A DNA stretch of 8,574 bases from Candidatus Bathyarchaeota archaeon RBG_13_60_20 (GTDB lineage Archaea; Thermoproteota; Bathyarchaeia; TCS64): the NCBI GenBank assembly GCA_001775965.1, contig MEZG01000070.1, forward strand, positions 1 to 8,574, read 5' to 3'. Numbering within the stretch: the first letter of the stretch is position 1; every line of letters begins with the position of its first letter. The notes below the pieces were generated by a model. The model was not told the DNA's origin and searched no databases. It saw only the letters and a list, made by a program, of their open reading frames with translations. Below are positions 4,649-8,574 of the stretch, in pieces. The position numbers were made by a program, and so were the translations under genes.

Positions 4649-6091
4649 GTGAGAGAGCACCCTATCCGGATCTACGACACTATGACTAGACGGAAACGCC
4701 AGTTCAAGCCCCTCAACCCCCCGGAGGTGACCATGTACGTCTGTGGCCCCACCGTCTACGGCGAGCCCCACATAGGCAACCTGCGGACCTTCACCAGCGG
4801 CGACCTCATCCGCAGGTGGCTCACGCGCCGCGGCTACAGGGTCATTTACGTGATGAACATCACGGACATAGAGGACAAGACCATCAGGGACAGCGGCGCG
4901 GCTGGCAAGACCCTCAGGGAATTCACTGACCACTATACGGGCGTATTCCTCCGCGGCCTAGACCTGCTCCAAATAGGGCGCGCCACGGCCCACCCCAGGG
5001 CCACCGCGTACGTGCCCCAGATGGTAGAGTTCATCTCCGGGCTGGTGGAGGGAGGCTTCGCCTACGAGGCCGAGGACGGCGTATACTTCGACATCGACAG
5101 GTTCCCCGGCTACGGGAGGCTGAGCGGCGTGGACCTCAGCAAGACTGAGCGCACCGAGCGAGTCGCCTCTGACAGCTACGACAAGGAGGACGCCCAGGAC
5201 TTCGCCCTCTGGAAGAAGGCGACCCCCGAGGAACTGAGCCGCGGCATCTTCTTCGAGTCGCCCTGGGGCAAGGGCCGCCCAGGCTGGCACATAGAGTGCA
5301 GCGTCATGAGCCGCGAGCTGCTGGGCGAGACCATCGACATCCACGCCGGGGGCGAGGACCTTGTATTCCCCCACCACGAGAACGAGGTGGCCCAGAGCGA
5401 GAGCCTCACGGGCAAGCAGTTCGTCAGGTTCTGGCTCCACATGAGGTTCCTTAAGGTGGGCGGCCGCAGGATGGGTAAGAGCCTGGGCAACTACGTGAGC
5501 TTCGACCAGATACTGGAGAAGCACAGCCCCGAGGCCCTCCGTTACTTCTACATCAGTACCCAGTATAGGAGGCCCCTGGACTTCACCTGGCAGGCCATGG
5601 AGGCCGCCGAGAACACGGTGAGGCGCCTGGGGAACACCCTCGACCTTGTTGACGATGCCTTGAGGGGGCCCGACGACAACCTCGACTACGGTGAACGTGA
5701 GGATGGGCTCCTCAAGTCGGTGAGGGCCGGGGAGGAGGCCTTCGGGGCAGCCATGGACGATGACTTCGACACCCCCGTTGCCCTGGGCCACCTCCACGCC
5801 GTCGCCGGCGCCATCAACGAGTACATAACGGGCCCCGCCAACAAGGGGGCTCTCGCGGAGGCCGCCCGGGTCTACAGGGGGATGCTGGGCGCGCTGGGCC
5901 TCTTCGAGGAGAGGAGGGGCCCCGATGAGGCAGCGGACAGGGTCATGGCGGCCGTGCTTGGCCTCAGGGACGACCTGAGAAAGGCTAAGAACTACGCCTT
6001 CGCGGATATGATCAGGGACAGGCTCACGGAGGCGGGGGTGACCATCCAGGACACCGCCGGCGGGGCCGCCTGGAGGATGTCCAAGGGCTAG
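4649..6091 (+). CDS. cysS: Cysteinyl-tRNA synthetase (class I)
   Basis: Attaches cysteine to tRNA-Cys in the cytosol. Numbered from GTG 4649 (480 residues): RIYDTMTRRK at 7-16, YVCGPTVY with zinc ligand Cys 32, the HIGH-type motif HIGN at 41-44, NITDIEDK at 70-77, WHIECSVMS with zinc ligand Cys 217, HAGGEDLVFPHHENE with zinc ligands His 242 and Glu 246, and the KMSKS loop as RMGKS at 274-278, followed by LGN. All zinc ligands match E. coli CysRS. The length is close to the usual 460-480. The frame extends upstream to ATG 4601, adding 16 residues (MVLSLVGSSGFYGGSK) that do not resemble the family N-terminus; the strong ribosome binding site and the family start favour GTG 4649, though ATG 4601 cannot be excluded. 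RMGKS keeps the essential Lys-Ser but changes the first Lys and the middle Ser. EndoV follows after one base, so both are probably co-transcribed. Confidence 0.96.
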   Translation: MREHPIRIYDTMTRRKRQFKPLNPPEVTMYVCGPTVYGEPHIGNLRTFTSGDLIRRWLTRRGYRVIYVMNITDIEDKTIRDSGAAGKTLREFTDHYTGVFLRGLDLLQIGRATAHPRATAYVPQMVEFISGLVEGGFAYEAEDGVYFDIDRFPGYGRLSGVDLSKTERTERVASDSYDKEDAQDFALWKKATPEELSRGIFFESPWGKGRPGWHIECSVMSRELLGETIDIHAGGEDLVFPHHENEVAQSESLTGKQFVRFWLHMRFLKVGGRRMGKSLGNYVSFDQILEKHSPEALRYFYISTQYRRPLDFTWQAMEAAENTVRRLGNTLDLVDDALRGPDDNLDYGEREDGLLKSVRAGEEAFGAAMDDDFDTPVALGHLHAVAGAINEYITGPANKGALAEAARVYRGMLGALGLFEERRGPDEAADRVMAAVLGLRDDLRKAKNYAFADMIRDRLTEAGVTIQDTAGGAAWRMSKG

Positions 6092-6092
6092 C

Positions 6093-6740
6093 ATGTTCGC
6101 GAGCGGGCGCCCATCTCGGGGGGAGCTCCTCCGCCTTGAGGAGGAGCAGCTGGCCCTCGCCCTACATGTATCCGAGGACGGCCCCGAGGGGGAGACGGAG
6201 CTGATAGCGGGAGTAGATGTAGCCTACAGGGGCGGCGTGGCTTACTCGGCCGCCGTGGTCCTCGACGCGGACCTGGGGCTTGTGGAGACCGCGGGCGCCC
6301 AGTGCGTCTCCGGGTTCCCCTACGTGCCAGGGTTCCTCGGCTACAGGGAGCTCCGGCCGGCCATGCTGGCCCTGGAGAAGCTCACCTGCTTCGACGCGCT
6401 GATGGTGAACGGCCACGGCCTGGCCCACCCCCGGGGCTTCGGCCTGGCCAGCCACCTGGGCTTGGCGGTGGGCGTGCCAACCGTAGGAGTGGCGCGCAGG
6501 CTGCTGGTGGGCCTTCCGGAGGACCCCTGCGCCGACGAGACGAGGATACTCCTCGGCGGCAGGGTCATAGGCGCCAGGCTCATGGCCCCCTCGGGGGGCC
6601 CCGTCTACGTCTCGGTGGGCCACATGGTCTCCCTGGACGAGGCCGTGGCTCTCGTGAAGGAGTACACACTGGAGGGCAGGCTCCCGGAGCCGCTGAGGCT
6701 AGCCCACGAGGCGGCCCGCCTCCTCATGGAGGAGAGCTAG
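6093..6740 (+). CDS. nfi: Endonuclease V family protein with an altered active site
   Basis: Endonuclease V cuts DNA (or RNA in some lineages) one phosphodiester 3' of deaminated bases such as inosine. The 215-residue length is typical. Motifs: AGVDVAYRGG with metal-binding Asp 42 (Thermotoga maritima D43), the PYVPGF wedge at 76-81 (Y80 equals Tyr 77), YRELRP with Glu 86 (E89), MVNGHGLAHPRGFGLASHLG at 104-123, GVARRLLVG at 132-140, and VSVGH at 173-177. His 112 matches H116 and His 205 probably H214. The residue that should be the metal ligand D110 (usual DGxGxxH) is Asn 106 here, and the usual Lys of GVAK (K139) is Arg 135. Both changes are in the codons themselves (AAC, and CGC for Arg). 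The enzyme may be weak, use a different metal geometry, or act as a binding protein; alternatively this is normal in its clade. It starts one base after the cysS stop, without a clear ribosome binding site, suggesting translational coupling. The stop is TAG. Confidence 0.9.
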   Translation: MFASGRPSRGELLRLEEEQLALALHVSEDGPEGETELIAGVDVAYRGGVAYSAAVVLDADLGLVETAGAQCVSGFPYVPGFLGYRELRPAMLALEKLTCFDALMVNGHGLAHPRGFGLASHLGLAVGVPTVGVARRLLVGLPEDPCADETRILLGGRVIGARLMAPSGGPVYVSVGHMVSLDEAVALVKEYTLEGRLPEPLRLAHEAARLLMEES

Positions 6741-6752
6741 CACGGGGAAACA

Positions 6753-6761
6753 GGTTTTTAC
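6753..6761 (+). promoter_or_regulatory. TATA box of the M20 amidohydrolase gene
   Basis: GGTTTTTAC is centred 27 bases before ATG 6784, and the start context is CTACCC-ATG. This is a good leaderless arrangement and separates the gene from the cysS-EndoV unit. Confidence 0.5.
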
Positions 6762-6783
6762 CCGGTGAGCCGCCACTCTACCC

Positions 6784-8235
6784 ATGAACCAAGTTAAGGG
6801 GAGCGCCTTCGGCTGGCTCGGGGACCATGCTGGGGACATGGGCCGGATGAGCGACCAGCTGTTCAGGTGGGCCGAGCCTGGGCTCAGGGAGTACAGGAGC
6901 AGTAGGCTCCTCGCTGATTACCTTGAGAAGAACGGCTTCACGGTGGAGATGGGGGTCAGCGGGATGCCCACTGCGTTCACCTCGGAGTGGGGCGAGGGGG
7001 GCCCCGTCATAGGCTTCTTCGCGGAGTACGACGCGACGCCGGGCCACAGCCAGAGGCCGGTGCCCTATGAGGAGCCCGAGGTGCCCTACGGGCCCGGCTT
7101 CACGGATGCCCACAACATGCTTGGGGTGGCCAGCGTCATGGCGGCGCTGGCCGTGAAGCACTCCTCCGAGGAGCATGGCCTCCCGGTGAGGGTCAGGCTC
7201 CTGGGGACGCCCGCGGAGAAGCTGTGCGTGGGCAAGCCCTACATGGCCAGGGACGGCCTCTTCGACGGCATGGACTGCCTCCTGGCCTGGCACCCCGGGG
7301 GCCCCACCACCGTCTTGGGGGAGGACTGGCCCCGCACCTACAAGAGCGCGCTCTACAGCTTCAGTGTGGGGGCGGCCTCAGAGGGGCAGAGCGGCGCCGT
7401 CTCGTACCCGGGGGCCCTGGATGCGGCCGTCCTCATGTACAACAATGTGAACACCATGAAGGAGCACATGCCGGCCCTGATGCGCCGCGGCGGAAGCATC
7501 AACGAGTTCATGATGATGGGCGGACAGTGCACCGTGGCGAACCCGGAGTTCAGCCAGCTCGTCTACGCCTGGAGGAACGGTAACCTCTCCGACCAGGAGG
7601 AGGTGGGCGCCGTCGTCGACCGCTGCGCCAGGGGCGCGGCCCTGGTGGCCGACTGCAGCGTCGAGCCCAGGGTTCTCACTGCGGTTCGCACGGGTCTCCC
7701 CAACAGGGCCATGATGGAGCTGGTCTGGAGGAACCTGCTGGAGGTTGGTGCGCCCGCCTACACGGAGGAGGACGTGGAGTTCGCCAGGTCCATTCAGCGC
7801 ACCCTGGGCGTCAAGCCCATGGACGAGCCCCTGTACACGAGGATCGTGCCGCCCGAGAAGGCGTATGGCGAGTTCCACCCTGCTGACGACATCAACGAGT
7901 TCACCTGGCACTGCCCCACGGCGCGGCTCTACGTGAGCAAGGCCCTGGCTCCTACCCCCGGTGTCTCCTACCCCAGGTGGGCCAGCAGCGCCCTCTGCGG
8001 CGTCGGCGTCACCCACAGGATGGGTATGTGCGCGGCTAAGGTGCTGAGCGCCAGCGCCGTGGAGCTCCTCATGGACCCCGCGATTCTGGCCGAGGCAAAG
8101 GCCGAGTTCCTCAAGCGGAAGGATCGCCGCGATGAGCCGCCGCTGCTGCCGCGGGGCCTCAAGCCGCCCATCGAGCTCAGGTGGCCCGAGTGGGTAAGCA
8201 GGCCTGGGGACCAGTGGTGGATACCCCCGCCGTGA
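6784..8235 (+). CDS. M20 family amidohydrolase (AbgB-like)
   Basis: A 483-residue metallo-amidohydrolase related to the AbgB/p-aminobenzoyl-glutamate and N-acyl amino acid hydrolases; it probably cleaves an amide bond in a small amino-acid conjugate in the cytosol (no signal peptide). Landmarks: EPGLREYRSSRLLADYLEKNGF at 31-52, AEYDATPGHSQ at 80-90, TDAHNMLG at 107-114, GTPAEKLCVGKPYMARDGLF at 141-160, LLAWHPG at 166-172, and the C-terminal lobe with NEFTWHCPTA and GVTHRMGMCAAKVL. Against the plant amidohydrolase ILL2 site (C-G-H, E-E, H), the metal-binding Cys is Asp 108 (as in classic M20 peptidases) and the second Glu of the PAEE motif is Lys 146; the catalytic-base Glu 145, His 110 and His 170 remain. 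I recall a bacterial AbgB-like branch with PAEK, so this may be a subfamily trait. Substrate unknown. The C-terminal tail is rich in Pro and Trp (ending WWIPPP). The stop is TGA. Confidence 0.88.
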   Translation: MNQVKGSAFGWLGDHAGDMGRMSDQLFRWAEPGLREYRSSRLLADYLEKNGFTVEMGVSGMPTAFTSEWGEGGPVIGFFAEYDATPGHSQRPVPYEEPEVPYGPGFTDAHNMLGVASVMAALAVKHSSEEHGLPVRVRLLGTPAEKLCVGKPYMARDGLFDGMDCLLAWHPGGPTTVLGEDWPRTYKSALYSFSVGAASEGQSGAVSYPGALDAAVLMYNNVNTMKEHMPALMRRGGSINEFMMMGGQCTVANPEFSQLVYAWRNGNLSDQEEVGAVVDRCARGAALVADCSVEPRVLTAVRTGLPNRAMMELVWRNLLEVGAPAYTEEDVEFARSIQRTLGVKPMDEPLYTRIVPPEKAYGEFHPADDINEFTWHCPTARLYVSKALAPTPGVSYPRWASSALCGVGVTHRMGMCAAKVLSASAVELLMDPAILAEAKAEFLKRKDRRDEPPLLPRGLKPPIELRWPEWVSRPGDQWWIPPP

Positions 8236-8238
8236 CCT

Positions 8239-8247
8239 CCCTTTTCT
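8239..8247 (+). terminator. Possible T-rich terminator after the M20 gene
   Basis: A pyrimidine run, CCCTTTTCT, begins four bases after the stop codon. Archaeal transcription often ends in such T-rich stretches without a hairpin, but the run is short. Confidence 0.25.
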
Positions 8248-8263
8248 GGTGTACCTCCGGTGC

Positions 8264-8305
8264 TATTTATATTACAAGAGGAATCTCATCGCAAGTACTT
8301 TATAG
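8264..8305 (+). promoter_or_regulatory. Two TATA boxes before the final membrane-protein gene
   Basis: TATTTATATT at 8264-8273 and CTTTATAG at 8298-8305 are both good TATA boxes. The second would start transcription near 8328, about 15 bases before ATG 8343, with the purine-rich AAGGTG at 8331-8336 as a possible ribosome binding site. The first could be an alternative promoter. The region is much more AT-rich than its surroundings. Confidence 0.5.
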
Positions 8306-8342
8306 AAAAAAGAGAAACTTGTAACCGCTCAAGGTGTGATGA

Positions 8343-8574
8343 ATGTCGAGCGATAACACTAAACTGTACGCGGGAGTAGTCATCGCCCTCATCCTGGGGG
8401 CGGCGGTGGGCTGGTTCGCTAAGCCCGAGCCAACGCCAACGGGAGACACGGTGCCTAAGTCAACGTACGACGCGCTTCAAGCCCAACTCACCCAGACTCA
8501 GAGCCAACTCACGCAGACCCAGAGCCAATTAGCCCAGGCACAGGCCCTGATAGCCGAGCTGAGTAAGCCGCCGA
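8343..8574 (+). CDS. Membrane-anchored coiled-coil protein, 3'-truncated by window edge
   Basis: The frame is open from ATG 8343 to the window end (77 codons), so most of the protein may be outside. Order: short polar N-terminus (MSSDNTK), a hydrophobic segment at about 8-26 (LYAGVVIALILGAAVGWFA) that is a signal peptide or signal anchor, a Pro/Thr-rich linker (PEPTPTGDTVP), and then a Gln/Leu coiled coil with heptads of the form QLTQTQS repeated three times. There is no lipobox Cys after the hydrophobic segment, so it is not a typical lipoprotein. The chain after the anchor should be outside the membrane. It could be the N-terminal stalk of an extracellular binding protein or surface protein, but the missing part decides this. 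Codons are less GC-rich (CAA, ACT, TTA) than in neighbouring genes. Confidence 0.7.
   Translation, partial: MSSDNTKLYAGVVIALILGAAVGWFAKPEPTPTGDTVPKSTYDALQAQLTQTQSQLTQTQSQLAQAQALIAELSKPP
8484..8546 (+). repeat. Three imperfect 21-bp tandem repeats encoding heptads
   Basis: Units at 8484-8504, 8505-8525 and 8526-8546. Units 1 and 2 differ at only two positions and both encode QLTQTQS; unit 3 is more diverged (QLAQAQA). The unit length equals one coiled-coil heptad, so changes in copy number would keep the frame and the coil register. Confidence 0.7.

Noticed and set aside
4958..6094. 378-codon minus-strand frame opposite cysS
   Set aside because: It is an antisense shadow of the well-supported CysRS, made possible by high GC; the composition is skewed to Ala, Gly, Pro and Val with no motifs.
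7378..8016. 212-codon minus-strand frame opposite the M20 gene
   Set aside because: Antisense shadow of a gene with clear family motifs.

Overview
The window looks like a piece of an archaeal chromosome. It is GC-rich, uses AGG heavily for arginine, and its genes are preceded by TATA-like boxes about 25-28 bases before the start codon with almost no 5' leader. Several starts sit in a shared TAC(C)CC-ATG or TACC-ATG context, as expected for leaderless archaeal transcripts. An archaeal translin/TRAX-family gene supports this. I would guess a Thermoproteota-type (crenarchaeal/thaumarchaeal) heterotroph, but the exact lineage cannot be fixed from these bases.

Left part (1-2335): the 3' end of a HemL-like class III aminotransferase, an intergenic stretch that hides a likely 36-residue one-helix membrane protein, then a PLP-dependent threonine/serine dehydratase. 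Middle (2501-4102): a UPF0173-type metallo-beta-lactamase-fold hydrolase, a translin/TRAX-family nuclease subunit whose TATA box overlaps the hydrolase stop codon, and a convergent 97-residue protein that I do not recognise. Region 4103-4648 has no intact gene. It carries the remains of a small CxxC-x17-CxxC zinc-ribbon gene, complete except for two in-frame stops (TAG and TGA), and then the leader of cysS with an 8-codon upstream reading frame. Right part (4649-8235): cysteinyl-tRNA synthetase and endonuclease V, nearly touching and probably co-transcribed, then an AbgB-like M20 amidohydrolase with its own promoter. The window ends inside a gene for a membrane-anchored protein with a heptad coiled coil built from 21-bp DNA repeats.

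The genes do not form one pathway. Aminotransferase, dehydratase and M20 amidohydrolase fit amino-acid or amide catabolism. CysRS, EndoV and translin are translation and nucleic-acid maintenance functions. The most unusual points are the zinc-ribbon frame with TGA exactly at the fourth cysteine, and an EndoV whose catalytic-site Asp appears as Asn. No mobile element, CRISPR array, rRNA or tRNA gene was seen.
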